Source: JAGPIS01 sp964635545
Lineage (GTDB): Bacteria > Bacteroidota > Bacteroidia > Bacteroidales > Marinilabiliaceae
Length of the DNA stretch: 40,620 nucleotides
Direction of reading: 5' to 3'
NCBI GenBank assembly: GCA_964635545.1
Contig: CAZWOA010000023.1
Span: 1-40,620, forward strand
Shown here one piece after another: positions 31,950-40,620 of this stretch. The notes under the pieces are model-generated. The model ran no database searches and was not told the DNA's origin. It saw only the letters and a program-made list of their open reading frames with translations. How positions within the stretch are numbered: position 1 is the stretch's first letter; the number at the start of each line of letters is the position of its first letter. Made by a program: the position numbers and the translations under genes.

Positions 31950-33797
31950 TTAAAGTCTTAATTGTGTGTTTCCTAGCATTTTTTGAATAATATTTCTTGA
32001 TGAATCTAGGAAATTATCCCAATTCTTGGTTTCATATATCAGCCTCAGATTATCGGGATCCTGAAAAGCTGACTGTTTAAAGTAGTTATCGTTATATGTA
32101 TAAAATAATTGAGTTATATATTTCTGTTTATACATATATAATAGTGTTTGGTGATACCTTTGCATAGGTAATAAATCTGGATTTCCGTGTATTTCCGAGT
32201 ATCCGTCTATATAGTTTATAGTATTTTGCATATCCCAGAAAGGAGGATATATCTTTTCGGATGAAAAAGTTCCTTGAAAAATATGTGTTGCAGATGTAAT
32301 GTAGGTGAGAGAACCTTGTGGATATAATAACCATTTCTCGATATCATCACGTTTGTAATATTCTGTAGTGATATAGGCGGTTGCAGTTAGTTTTTGTGAA
32401 AATCGTTTTTCCAAACCCGTGTATATTGAATAATATTGCTCCTTTAATTTAAATTTTGTATCCTCAAAATTGGAATTACCTTGTCTTTTAATGTAAGATG
32501 AAATATCCTTACTTCCAGATATTGAGTAGGAGCTGCCAGCATTAAGTGTGATTGATTCACTTACGTTAAATTCTTTGTCTAAAGATAGCTGTAGCATGTC
32601 TACATCTTGTGTTGAGGATACTTCATACAACTCTGTCTTTCCCTGTCTGTTATGAGATATGAATTGTGTTTGCCCAAGTTTATAAGATGTATAGTCAATA
32701 TCAGCACACCAACCGTTGTCATGATTATATTGCATTGCAATATTGTGTAAATAGTTGTCTCAATTCTTTCTGTTTTCGGCTAAAATAAAGTTGCCGTGTG
32801 AATTAGTGCGTGTACTGTTTTTAGGTGATAGTGATGCGTTATAGGTTGTGTTCAGGCTGCTTTTTTCCGACAATGACGCATCAAAACCAATACGTATCTG
32901 GTTATTGTTCTCTCTGCCCCGTATTGCTTGCTGTTGAATTATACTATAATAGATTCCGTGTAAATTATGTTTTCCAGTGAAATCTACCTCTGTTAGTTTT
33001 GCTAAAGAAGCATACTCATACGAGAAGTCTATCCCAATCTTTTCCAGTGGTAGAAGTATGTTGGTGCCACTTTTAAATGTATTGGTGTGTTTGTTAGTAT
33101 ATTCACTATGAACTTCTCCCTGAAATTCAATGGCCCTACTTAGTTCTACGTTTATCACGGCTCCACGTGTTTGATATTTTGGTGGTGGATTGTACATTAC
33201 TTTGAGGTGTGTAACTCGGTCGGCAGGAAGAGACTGTAGAAATGAGGTCAATTGATCAAAAGTCATTGATGATAATCTGCCATTGATTATAATTTTGAGT
33301 CCATTTGAACCAATTAGCGATAGGTGATTGTTCTGTTCTATTACGCCTGGAAGTTTTTTTATCAATTCGTATATAGTATCTGCTATATATCTCTCTCTTA
33401 TTGCATTTGCAGAATATATTAAACCGCCGGATTTATCCACGGTAACTATAGGATGATTTGTGGTTATGGTGACACCTTGCAAAAACTCGGAATTTTCCTT
33501 CATTTCTATGTCACCGCATATTAATGTGTTATATGTATTTTTTCTTTTTACATAAGAAATATGTTGTATTTCCAAAAGGTAAGGTAACTTATTGTAATTA
33601 AAGGTGAAATATCCTTCACTATCAGCAACTGTGCCTTCAACGAATGTTGAGTCGTTACTATAAAGTGCAATTGTTGCATAAGGCAGAGGGGCAAGTTTTT
33701 CGTTGATAATACGCCCTGTGATTTGGGCTTTTATTGATAGGGTACAACCTAGTATTATCGGAATTATAAAATAAAGTCTTATCTTTTTCATAGGCAA
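31950..33797 (-). pseudogene. Outer-membrane beta-barrel (TonB-receptor-like) gene with internal stop and lost C-terminus
   Basis: The N-terminal part (345 codons, 33797-32760) has a signal peptide, a carboxypeptidase-regulatory-like domain (ITGRIINEKLAPLPYATIAL at about 25-44) and a TonB plug-like domain (TIYELIKKLPGVIEQNNHLS near 145, INGR near 170). A TGA at 32762-32760 stops it. The same frame continues at once with barrel strands down to 31950 (DNYLHNIAMQYNHDNGWCAD, then ETKNWDNF). Family members run about 150-200 residues beyond the point where this one ends, so the barrel is cut off at its C-terminus as well. No single-base fix would restore a normal protein. The TGA could be a mutation or an assembly error, but the missing end argues for true decay. 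Confidence 0.8.
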
Positions 33798-33995
33798 GTC
33801 AATTTATATTAATATGCAAGTTGTTTTTTTTGATTTCCAAATATTTTTTAGTAATTTTTAATTAATTGTTCAAATTGTTTCGGTAATTTATAATTGTATT
33901 ATACTCATCGCTTTGGCATTATAATGTGTATTACTAAAACAACTCTATATGCAGATTAATTTTCTGAAAAATCATTATATGGTGTTTAATTCTTT

Positions 33996-34003
33996 TATCT
34001 TTG
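33996..34003 (+). promoter_or_regulatory. Candidate -7 promoter element for the NdpA-like gene
   Basis: TATCTTTG matches TAnnTTTG, 26 bases before the ATG at 34030. It lies downstream of the alternative ATG at 33949 and so supports the later start. Confidence 0.5.
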
Positions 34004-34029
34004 CAGGTCACACCTATAATGTAGTTGTT

Positions 34030-35079
34030 ATGATTGAATATTCCCAGTCGTCCATCGATTCGCTTGTGGTTCACCAGATTGGCAGCAAGGCCGAGGGCGA
34101 AGAGGTGCGTTTCTCGCGAAGCGCAATGCAAGCGTCGGAGTATGATTCGGTTCTGGATGTGTTGAAGAACTATTTCTTTAAACCTTTCAAGACCGAGGCA
34201 TACTACAATTTTACCCACGAAGAGGGGTTGGAGCATAATTTCGTATATAGCTGTGTGGCGCGTATATTCGACAATCCGACGTCTTTCTATGCCACAAGTA
34301 TGGAGCTTGCCACTTTTCTGCATCAAAATTCCAACCATCCCAAAATTAAGGGCGGTGAGTTTTATGTGGCTCTGTTCAGCAACTGTGTGGTTGACGGTGA
34401 GATTTGCTCGGCACTTGGAATTTTTAAGTCGGAGAGCAAGGAGACTTTCCTGAAGGTGTATATGCGTGGCGATAGTTTTGAACTTGGTGCGCAAGAGGGT
34501 ATCAACATACGCAAACTCGATAAAGGGTGCCTTATTTTTAATTCGGAGCGGGAGGATGGCTTTAAGGTGTGTGCCGTCGATAGCCTGAATAAAGGGCAGG
34601 AGGCTCGTTTTTGGATGAGCGATTTCCTTAATTTAAAGCCTCGCGAAGATAAATATTTCTTCACCAATAACTATCTGCAACTGTGTAAAGGCTTTGTGGG
34701 CGAGGTGTTTAACGATGAGAACAATGTGCCCCGTCCCGACCAGATAGACCTTATGAACCGCTCAATAGATTTCTTTGCCAAGAATCCTAATTTTGATGAG
34801 CGTACTTTTGAGAAGGAGGTGATACGCCAGCCCGAAGTTATTGATGCTTTTCAGGATTATAAGACGTTTTTTGAGGCTGAAAAGCAGCTGCCACTCATCG
34901 ATAGCTTCGAGATATCGAAGGATGCGGTGAAGGAGGAGAAAAAATATTTTAAATCTGTTCTGAAGTTGGATAAGAATTTCCATGTATATGTGCACGGTAA
35001 GCGCCAATATATGGAGAAAGGATTTGACAATGAGCGTGGATTGAATTTTTATAAGCTTTACTACGAAGTAGAGCATTAA
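34030..35079 (+). CDS. Nucleoid-associated protein, NdpA/YejK-like
   Basis: A 349-residue cytoplasmic protein of the 37-kDa nucleoid-associated family. The start SIDSLVVHQIGSKAEGEEV and the blocks FYVALFSNCV, GIFKSESKETFLKV and NLKPREDKYFFTNNYLQLCKGFV are typical. YejK of E. coli is found on the nucleoid; its exact role is unclear, and related proteins have turned up in phage defence and topoisomerase-linked contexts. The frame extends upstream to 33949, but the promoter motif and the conserved beginning MIEYSQSSIDSLVVHQIG favour 34030. The rRNA methyltransferase gene starts 10 bases after its end, so the two are probably co-transcribed. Confidence 0.88.
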   Translation: MIEYSQSSIDSLVVHQIGSKAEGEEVRFSRSAMQASEYDSVLDVLKNYFFKPFKTEAYYNFTHEEGLEHNFVYSCVARIFDNPTSFYATSMELATFLHQNSNHPKIKGGEFYVALFSNCVVDGEICSALGIFKSESKETFLKVYMRGDSFELGAQEGINIRKLDKGCLIFNSEREDGFKVCAVDSLNKGQEARFWMSDFLNLKPREDKYFFTNNYLQLCKGFVGEVFNDENNVPRPDQIDLMNRSIDFFAKNPNFDERTFEKEVIRQPEVIDAFQDYKTFFEAEKQLPLIDSFEISKDAVKEEKKYFKSVLKLDKNFHVYVHGKRQYMEKGFDNERGLNFYKLYYEVEH

Positions 35080-35089
35080 ACTATTGCTG

Positions 35090-36472
35090 ATGAGTAACTT
35101 ACCGTCCTGTTTTGTGGCTCGTATAAAGGGGCAGTTTGTCGATGCCGATGCTTTTTTGCGCGGTCTCGAAACTAATCCGCGATGGTCGGTGAGGCTGCAT
35201 CCGCACCGCGAGGGGCACGACCTTGAGTTGGCCAACCCGGTGCCGTGGTGCGATGGCGGTTATTATCTTAATCAGAAACCGCAATATACGCTCAATCCGC
35301 TATTCCATGCCGGTAATTTTTATCCGCAGGAGGCGTCGAGTATGTTTTTATGCCATCTGCTCGAAAATATTGCCGGTTATCTTCCCGAAGCCCCTTCAGT
35401 GCTTGATTTAAGTGCCGCTCCAGGAGGAAAATCTACCCTTATTGCTTCGTGGCTCAATGGCAAGGGTATGTTGGTTAGTAATGAGGTAATCCGCAGTCGT
35501 GCATGGATTTTACATGAGAATATGACCAAATGGGGCTTCTCGAATGTGGTTGTTACCAATAATGACCCTGTTGATTTTAAGCCTCTTACGGGTTTTTTTG
35601 ATTTGTTGGTGATAGATGCTCCATGCTCGGGCGAGGGTATGTTTCGTAAAGATATGGCGGCGGCCGACCAGTGGAGCGTGCAGAATGCCGATTTGTGTGC
35701 CCAGCGTCAACGGCGCATAGTGATGGATGCCTGGAACTCGCTTGACGAGGATGGAATACTGGTTTACTCTACCTGCACATTTAATCCTGCCGAGAATGAA
35801 GAGAATATGCAATGGCTTCTTACACAGGCTGATGCAGAGTGTGTAAGAGTAAATGTTAAGCCTGAATGGAATATAACCACAGTAGGTTTTGGTGGGGGAG
35901 AGGGGTATGCTTTCTATCCGCATCGCACCGAGGGTGAGGGGTTCTTTGTCGCCATTTTTCAGAAAAAAGAGTCGTCGGGCAGGGCGGTTACAAATAGATT
36001 GAAGAAGGATAAAAACAGCAAAAATAAGCGTCAGGTGAAGCTGCCTGCCTCTCTTTTTAATAATGCTGCCAATTTGGTAACAGTTGAACATCAGAATAAA
36101 TTATTGATGATGCCGGTGAGCATAGCAACCGCTTTTGATACTCTGTCATCGTCGCTTAATGTGCTAAATGCCGGTATTCATGCCGGCGAAATGGTGCGCA
36201 ATGAGTTTGTGCCTTCACCGTTTTTGCCCTTTTCATTAGATTATAATAGAGATTTTTATCCTATTGCTGATGTGAATCGTGAAGAGGCTTTGCGATTTTT
36301 TAAAGGCGAGTGGAGTGCCGCAGTTCCTTCACAGAATGGGTGGCATGTGGTTCGTTACAAAGGCTCTTCGTTGGGTTTTATTAAGGTGATAGGTGCCAGG
36401 GTGAATAATTATTACCCCAAGGAGTGGAGAATAAGAATGAATATTGACAATATAGATATAGACAACCGATGA
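35090..36472 (+). CDS. RsmF-like rRNA (cytosine-5) methyltransferase
   Basis: A 460-residue SAM-dependent methyltransferase of the NOL1/NOP2/Sun family. The pre-motif region with FYPQEASSMFLCHLLE, the SAM-binding DLSAAPGGKSTL near 108, the motif IV cysteine in DAPCSGEGMFRKD near 181 and the catalytic cysteine in YSTCTFNPAENEEN near 225 are all present. The C-terminal third (about 300-460) fits the RNA-binding tail of RsmF, which methylates C1407 of 16S rRNA in E. coli; the exact position here is inference. A TTG at 35084 would add two residues; the ATG at 35090 is chosen. Its last codons overlap the next gene by four bases (ATGA), so translation is coupled. Confidence 0.88.
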   Translation: MSNLPSCFVARIKGQFVDADAFLRGLETNPRWSVRLHPHREGHDLELANPVPWCDGGYYLNQKPQYTLNPLFHAGNFYPQEASSMFLCHLLENIAGYLPEAPSVLDLSAAPGGKSTLIASWLNGKGMLVSNEVIRSRAWILHENMTKWGFSNVVVTNNDPVDFKPLTGFFDLLVIDAPCSGEGMFRKDMAAADQWSVQNADLCAQRQRRIVMDAWNSLDEDGILVYSTCTFNPAENEENMQWLLTQADAECVRVNVKPEWNITTVGFGGGEGYAFYPHRTEGEGFFVAIFQKKESSGRAVTNRLKKDKNSKNKRQVKLPASLFNNAANLVTVEHQNKLLMMPVSIATAFDTLSSSLNVLNAGIHAGEMVRNEFVPSPFLPFSLDYNRDFYPIADVNREEALRFFKGEWSAAVPSQNGWHVVRYKGSSLGFIKVIGARVNNYYPKEWRIRMNIDNIDIDNR

Positions 36473-37341
36473 AGATTAGTTATAAAGTGTTGATGTTGAT
36501 GATGTTGGTGGTTATTTCGTCATGCTCAAAGAAAGAGGATGCCGAGACTAACAATCCATTTGAGTATTGCTTTACTCCCGCATCCAACGATAAATTGCAG
36601 ATTGCCACAATGAACCTTCAGGAGTTCCCCATTAACGGTTTTAGTACTGTGCAGATGGTTGGTGCACTTGTTAGCCGTATTAATGTTGATGTTATTGCGT
36701 TACAAGAAATCAGCAGTAAAGGTTCGATTACTCAACTGACCAACCAACTTAAGGGCTGGAAGGGACTTTACACCACTTCTCCCAGTGGCAATATGTCGTT
36801 GGCATATATCTATAAAGAGTCGGAAATTGAGGTTATAAGTAGCGAAACTAAAGCTATTTATACTACCAACTCCTATGCTTTCCCGCGTCCTCCGTTTCAA
36901 ATTAAGGTGCGCCACAAGCCATCAGGCAAGGAGTTGTATCTTATCAACCTGCACTTGAAGGCAATGGGTGATCAGACTTCAAAAGATAGGCGAAAAGAGG
37001 CTGCACGGCTTCTGAAGGAGCATATAGATACTAACCATCCCGATGATGCAGTGGTGGTATTGGGCGATTTTAACGATGCTATATCAACATATTCCAATCA
37101 GATGTTTTCCAATTTTTATCTCGATAAAGCAAATTACCGTTTTGCAGATATGCACATCGCCACAGGAAGCAGCTCTAACTTCTCATATCCATCATGGCCA
37201 AGTCACTTGGATCATATACTGATTACCAATGAGTTATTTGATGATGTGGATACCGTGATGGTGTATAAACCGGAGGTGTGTGTGCCCGAATATCGCTCAA
37301 CCGGCAGTGATCACCGACCTGTTGTAATGTTTATGAAATAG
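36469..37341 (+). CDS. Endonuclease/exonuclease/phosphatase-family lipoprotein
   Basis: A 290-residue protein with a lipoprotein signal (lipobox ending VISSC, Cys19) followed by KKED. The EEP-fold residues are in order: the Asn in IATMNLQEF, the Glu in VIALQEIS, the His in INLHLKA, Asp and Asn in GDFNDA, and the closing SDHRPV. These catalyse metal-dependent phosphodiester or phosphomonoester cleavage. As an exported lipoprotein it could use nucleic acid, phospholipid or phosphoinositide outside the inner membrane; which one cannot be told. It overlaps the methyltransferase gene by four bases and ends the operon ndpA-like - rsmF-like - EEP. Confidence 0.87.
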   Translation: MKISYKVLMLMMLVVISSCSKKEDAETNNPFEYCFTPASNDKLQIATMNLQEFPINGFSTVQMVGALVSRINVDVIALQEISSKGSITQLTNQLKGWKGLYTTSPSGNMSLAYIYKESEIEVISSETKAIYTTNSYAFPRPPFQIKVRHKPSGKELYLINLHLKAMGDQTSKDRRKEAARLLKEHIDTNHPDDAVVVLGDFNDAISTYSNQMFSNFYLDKANYRFADMHIATGSSSNFSYPSWPSHLDHILITNELFDDVDTVMVYKPEVCVPEYRSTGSDHRPVVMFMK

Positions 37342-37352
37342 GCATAAAAAAA

Positions 37353-37389
37353 TTAAAGGCCCTTCAGGAAAATCCTGAATTGCCTTTAA
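37353..37389. terminator. Hairpin after the EEP gene, T tract on the minus strand
   Basis: TTAAAGGC pairs with GCCTTTAA, and inside it TTCAGGA pairs with TCCTGAA, with two unpaired bases on each side (CC and TT). After the stem the plus strand has ATCAACAATAG, but on the minus strand the stem is followed by TTTTTTT. As an intrinsic terminator it thus points the wrong way for the upstream gene, yet no minus-strand gene enters from the right. It may still end the upstream transcript. The rest of the 273-base gap is AT-rich. Confidence 0.6.
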
Positions 37390-37589
37390 TCAACAATAGA
37401 CAACAACAGATGAAAAAATATACTATGCAGCTTTAAACTGCTAATAGTCAGTTTGATATTGAAAATAAGCTCGTTGAAAAAACTTACTTATCAATAGTGC
37501 AATTATAATGATATTTTTAATTAAAACCACAATAAGTCGAATTTTTATTTCATTTTTCTATTTTTTACTCTCTCAAGGCTTGTAAATAC

Positions 37590-37597
37590 TATATTTG
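37590..37597 (+). promoter_or_regulatory. Candidate -7 promoter element for the men operon
   Basis: TATATTTG matches TAnnTTTG and lies 17 bases before the GTG start of menF. No sure -33 box was found. Confidence 0.55.
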
Positions 37598-37614
37598 TAG
37601 TTTAAAAAAGAGCG

Positions 37615-38670
37615 GTGACTATTGAGAATAAAATAAAATTATTGAATCCTGATCATGGGTTTGTGCTGTTTCGATATCCTGGAGATAATAAAAATCGGTT
37701 TATATCGGGTAGGATAGAGGAGTGGAGTGATATACCCATACATAAAGGGTTTGTTTTTACCCCGTTTAATTCATCATCTTCTACGCCCCGCTTGATAATC
37801 AGAAATGATAAGTATGTTGATTTTCAAGGTGATGCGGTTGGTGTTGCTGCTATGTTGAAAATTCCTGCCCATTGGTTTGGTGATAATAATAATGCTACTT
37901 CCTATGATGATTATAGCATAACTTTCAATTTGTTTCATAAGAAAATGGTGGATGGTGATGCTGATAAAATTATACTTTCAAAGATAGTGAGGCATAATAA
38001 GCCTATTAGTACCTCTCTTTTTCATATATACGACCTATTGTGTGAACGATATCCCGCTGCGTTTGTTTATATTTTTGCATCATCAAAGAGTGGTGTGTGG
38101 ATGGGAGCCTCGCCCGAGTTGCTATTGAAATGCAGTGCGGGCACTGTTAACACGGTTGCTCTTGCAGGAACGCGCTCGTTGAGTGTTAATGGCGAGTGGC
38201 GCACTAAAGAGATGGTGGAGCATGAGTATGTGTCTGATTTTATTGCTGGCACCATAAGGGATTGCGGGGTCGATAATTTCTTGATGAAGGGGCCGGATAC
38301 GGTATCTACAGGAACTGTGGCGCATCTTAAAACCGAGTTTGAGTTCGATGCGGATGATAATTTTGATGTTTGGAATTTGGCCGAGAAACTGCATCCAACG
38401 CCTGCCATTAGCGGATTTCCTAAGCATAGTGCAGTTGATATTATTGTAGATAACGAAACTCATGCACGTGAGTATTATGCTGGTTATATGGGGTTTGTGG
38501 GTGAGCAGGAGACTTCCCTTTACGTAAACCTTAGATGCATGAAGGTAACTAAAAATGGTGCCTCACTATATGTGGGAGGCGGCTTAACGGTTGATTCGAA
38601 GTTGGATGAGGAGTGGGGCGAGGCTGAATTAAAAGCAAAAACACTACTTTCGGTGTTAGAAAATATATAG
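37615..38670 (+). CDS. menF: Isochorismate synthase
   Basis: MenF turns chorismate into isochorismate, the first step of menaquinone synthesis. This 351-residue protein has the chorismate-binding fold: MGASPELLLK near 163, ALAGTRS near 180, EHEYVSDFIAGTIRDCG near 203, HLKTEFEF, and LHPTPAISGFPKHSAVDIIV near 260 followed by REYYAGYMGFVG. The start is a GTG at 37615; the next Met codons lie well inside the protein, so GTG is needed, and a purine-rich AAAAAAGAGCG stands before it. Only two bases separate it from menD, and menB follows, which excludes salicylate or siderophore routes as the main role. Confidence 0.94.
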   Translation: MTIENKIKLLNPDHGFVLFRYPGDNKNRFISGRIEEWSDIPIHKGFVFTPFNSSSSTPRLIIRNDKYVDFQGDAVGVAAMLKIPAHWFGDNNNATSYDDYSITFNLFHKKMVDGDADKIILSKIVRHNKPISTSLFHIYDLLCERYPAAFVYIFASSKSGVWMGASPELLLKCSAGTVNTVALAGTRSLSVNGEWRTKEMVEHEYVSDFIAGTIRDCGVDNFLMKGPDTVSTGTVAHLKTEFEFDADDNFDVWNLAEKLHPTPAISGFPKHSAVDIIVDNETHAREYYAGYMGFVGEQETSLYVNLRCMKVTKNGASLYVGGGLTVDSKLDEEWGEAELKAKTLLSVLENI

Positions 38671-38672
38671 AG

Positions 38673-40370
38673 ATGGATATCAATATATCTGATAAAAAAA
38701 TTGTTGGTCTGCTTGCATCCATGTTTCAGGAGGCAGGAATACATCATATCGTAATTTCACCCGGCTCGCGTAATGCGCCGCTTACGGTGACTTTTGCCGC
38801 ATTGCCTCAATTTGAATGTTATACCGTTGTGGATGAGCGTAGTGCTGGTTTTTTTGCACTTGGCATAGCTCAGCAACTTCGTGAGCCGGTGGCAGTTATG
38901 TGTACTTCTGGGTCGGCACTTCTCAACTACGCACCTGCCGTGAGTGAGGCTTATTATCAGGGAGTTCCGCTATTGGTGGTGTCGGCCGACAGACCGCAGG
39001 AGTGGATAGGGCAGGCCGATGGGCAGACCATCAGACAACAGGGTGTGCTCGATAATTTTGTGAAATATAGCTGCCAGCTTCCTGCCGAAATAGGAGGTAA
39101 GGATGATGAATGGTATGCCAACAGGATGGTTAATGAGGCGCTTTATAATCTCAAATATCGTGTACCCGGACCGGTTCATATCAATATCCCGTTCAAGGAA
39201 CCTCTTTATGGCAAGAAGAGTTATGTTGCTGATAATCAGCGTATGATCCGTCCTGTGTTTACCATGAATACTATTTCGGATGAAGATGAAAAGATGCTTG
39301 CATTTGAGATGGGCGAACATCCTAAGGTGATGATTCTTTTGGGACAATATGCCGATTTTGGAAATGATAAGCTGATAAGTGCACTTGTGGATTTGGTGTG
39401 GCTGCCTCAGGTGGTTATTTTAAATGAATCGTTATCAAACATAAGTATTAAAGGAGCTGTAAATTCCATAGATTCAGTTGTTTCCACATTGAGTGATGAT
39501 GAAATTGAAGATTTCCGACCCACACTGCTGGTAACTTTTGATGGTGCTGTGGTATCGAAAATGGTGAAAAACTTCCTTCGAGGATGTAAGAATCTTGAAC
39601 ATTGGCATATTGGTGTTGATGATAAGTATGTAGATACATATCAGCATCTTACACGTGTTGTTCAGTCGCCGCCCCACTTGGTGTTGAGCCAGATTTGCAG
39701 CTACATTATGCCTATGAAGAGCAGTTTTGCAGATATCTGGAAAGAGCGAAGCAAACGTAGTGAGTTAAAGCGTAGGGAGTATTTGCAGGGTGTGCCATGG
39801 AGCGACATGAAGGCGTTTGAGATAATCGGCAATCATCTGCCCGACAATATTATTTTGCATATCAGTAACAGTTCGCCGGTGCGTTATGCCCAGCTTTTCG
39901 ACCAGTTTTATGGTGTTGAGACATACTGTAACCGTGGCACCAGCGGTATAGACGGTTGCACGAGCACTGCCGCGGGTGCTGCCCTGGTGACTGAAAAACC
40001 AGTGTTGCTGATAACCGGAGACCTTTCATTTTTATATGATAGTAACGGATTGTGGAACAGGTATTTAAAGCCATCATTCCGGGTGATAGTAATCAATAAC
40101 GGAGGTGGCGGTATTTTCAGGTTTATATCAGGCGAAGGTGCTGCCAATGAGATGGATAACTACTTTGTGGCTAAGCATCAAAATAAGATGTACCATATTG
40201 CAATGATGTATGGTTTTAATTATCTTGAGGCAACCGATGTGGTTTCGTTGGAAGAGCATCTGAAAAACTTCTTTAATGAATCGCAACATTCTGTGTTGCT
40301 TGAAGTTACCACTTCGTCGGAGTTGAGTGCCGATATATTGAAAGCATATTTTAAAAATTTAAAGATATAG
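38673..40370 (+). CDS. menD: 2-succinyl-5-enolpyruvyl-6-hydroxy-3-cyclohexene-1-carboxylate synthase
   Basis: MenD is a thiamine diphosphate enzyme that joins isochorismate and 2-oxoglutarate. Its 565 residues are of normal length. Visible blocks are ISPGSRNAPL near 27, VDERSAGFFALG near 53 with the glutamate that activates the cofactor, CTSGSALLNYAPAVSEAYYQ near 77, DRPQEWIGQADGQTI near 104, RGTSGIDGCTS near 420 and the cofactor-binding GDLSFLYDSNGLW and INNGGGGIFRF near 448-480. It is the second gene of the men operon, two bases after menF and two before menB. Confidence 0.96.
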   Translation: MDINISDKKIVGLLASMFQEAGIHHIVISPGSRNAPLTVTFAALPQFECYTVVDERSAGFFALGIAQQLREPVAVMCTSGSALLNYAPAVSEAYYQGVPLLVVSADRPQEWIGQADGQTIRQQGVLDNFVKYSCQLPAEIGGKDDEWYANRMVNEALYNLKYRVPGPVHINIPFKEPLYGKKSYVADNQRMIRPVFTMNTISDEDEKMLAFEMGEHPKVMILLGQYADFGNDKLISALVDLVWLPQVVILNESLSNISIKGAVNSIDSVVSTLSDDEIEDFRPTLLVTFDGAVVSKMVKNFLRGCKNLEHWHIGVDDKYVDTYQHLTRVVQSPPHLVLSQICSYIMPMKSSFADIWKERSKRSELKRREYLQGVPWSDMKAFEIIGNHLPDNIILHISNSSPVRYAQLFDQFYGVETYCNRGTSGIDGCTSTAAGAALVTEKPVLLITGDLSFLYDSNGLWNRYLKPSFRVIVINNGGGGIFRFISGEGAANEMDNYFVAKHQNKMYHIAMMYGFNYLEATDVVSLEEHLKNFFNESQHSVLLEVTTSSELSADILKAYFKNLKI

Positions 40371-40372
40371 TA

Positions 40373-40620
40373 ATGAGTAAATTTAACTGGACAGCCATAA
40401 AAGAGTTTGAAGATATTTTGTTTGAATTCTGCAATGGCGTTGCTAAGGTTACCATCAACCGGCCTCAGGTTTATAACGCTTTCCGCCCCAAAACGGTGAT
40501 GGAACTTATAGAGGCATTCGATATTTGCCGCGAGAGGCAGGATGTGGGTGTAATCATCCTCACCGGCATAGGCGATAAGGCGTTCTGCTCGGGTGGCGAC
40601 CAGAATGTGAAAGGTTATGG
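40373..40620 (+). CDS. menB: 1,4-dihydroxy-2-naphthoyl-CoA synthase, N-terminal part
   Basis: The gene is cut by the right edge of the window; 82 codons are visible. The frame reads MSKFNWTAIKEFEDILFEF, then VTINRPQVYNAFRPKTVMEL and VIILTGIGDKAFCSGGDQN. The last carries the crotonase oxyanion-hole loop CSGGDQ that distinguishes MenB. MenB closes the second ring of the naphthoquinone from succinylbenzoyl-CoA. Its start follows the menD stop after two bases, so it belongs to the same operon. Confidence 0.95.
   Translation, partial: MSKFNWTAIKEFEDILFEFCNGVAKVTINRPQVYNAFRPKTVMELIEAFDICRERQDVGVIILTGIGDKAFCSGGDQNVKGY

Noticed and set aside
31771..31953. Plus-strand open frame of 60 codons rich in hydrophobic residues
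   Set aside because: It has no start codon, and the minus strand of the same stretch reads more like protein and is in frame with the broken barrel gene.
32760..32762. TGA as a recoded (selenocysteine or tryptophan) codon
   Set aside because: The gene also lacks its C-terminal part, other genes here use TGA as a normal stop, and no selenocysteine insertion element was apparent.
33949..34029. 27-residue extension of the NdpA-like protein
   Set aside because: A -7 motif at 33996-34003 lies within it, and the family beginning matches the ATG at 34030.

Overview
The window is chromosomal DNA from a member of the Bacteroidota, most probably order Bacteroidales. The evidence is threefold. Promoter-like motifs fit the Bacteroidota -7 consensus TAnnTTTG, once with a TTTG box exactly 19 bases upstream. 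The gene families are typical of the group: DUF2027-Smr protein, fused aspartate kinase/homoserine dehydrogenase followed by an ApgM-like protein and ThrC, pyrB-pyrI, and a menF-menD-menB run. Shine-Dalgarno sequences are weak. A run of exactly 100 N (8692-8791) shows that this is a scaffolded draft or metagenome assembly.

Layout. 1-5.4 kb: the end of a saccharopine/carboxynorspermidine dehydrogenase gene, an Smr-domain protein, a QueA-family tRNA-modification enzyme, a MntA antitoxin next to a decayed HepT toxin gene, a PHP histidinol phosphatase and a TPR protein. 5.5-10.5 kb (minus strand): the threonine operon thrA - homoserine kinase candidate - thrC, preceded by a consensus promoter and a 21-codon leader peptide rich in Ile and Thr. 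10.6-12.9 kb (plus strand): pyrB-pyrI behind a promoter, a candidate leader ORF and a strong terminator hairpin, then a flavin reductase. The two divergent operons compete for the same substrate, aspartate, and both appear to have attenuation-type leaders.

12.9-27 kb: an AddA/RecB-like helicase-nuclease, an orphan sugar-binding lipoprotein, a UbiA prenyltransferase, a yicC-gmk-nadD operon, a V4R protein and a PAS histidine kinase that look like two halves of one broken gene, a YidE/AspT-type transporter and an M16 peptidase lipoprotein. 27.1-28.8 kb: a cytoplasmic GH13 amylase.

28.9-33.8 kb is an AT-rich accessory segment. It holds a Fic protein behind a 52-bp-period tandem operator-like repeat, a DUF4143 AAA ATPase behind a 22-bp-period repeat array, a stretch of gene debris, and an outer-membrane beta-barrel gene with an in-frame stop and a missing end. 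34-40.6 kb returns to housekeeping genes: NdpA-like nucleoid protein, RsmF-like rRNA methyltransferase, a phosphatase-family lipoprotein, then menF-menD-menB for menaquinone, the last cut by the window edge.

No tRNA, rRNA, CRISPR array, intact transposase or prophage was seen. The most notable non-coding content is the pair of leader/attenuator regions between thrA and pyrB and the two repeat arrays upstream of the accessory genes.
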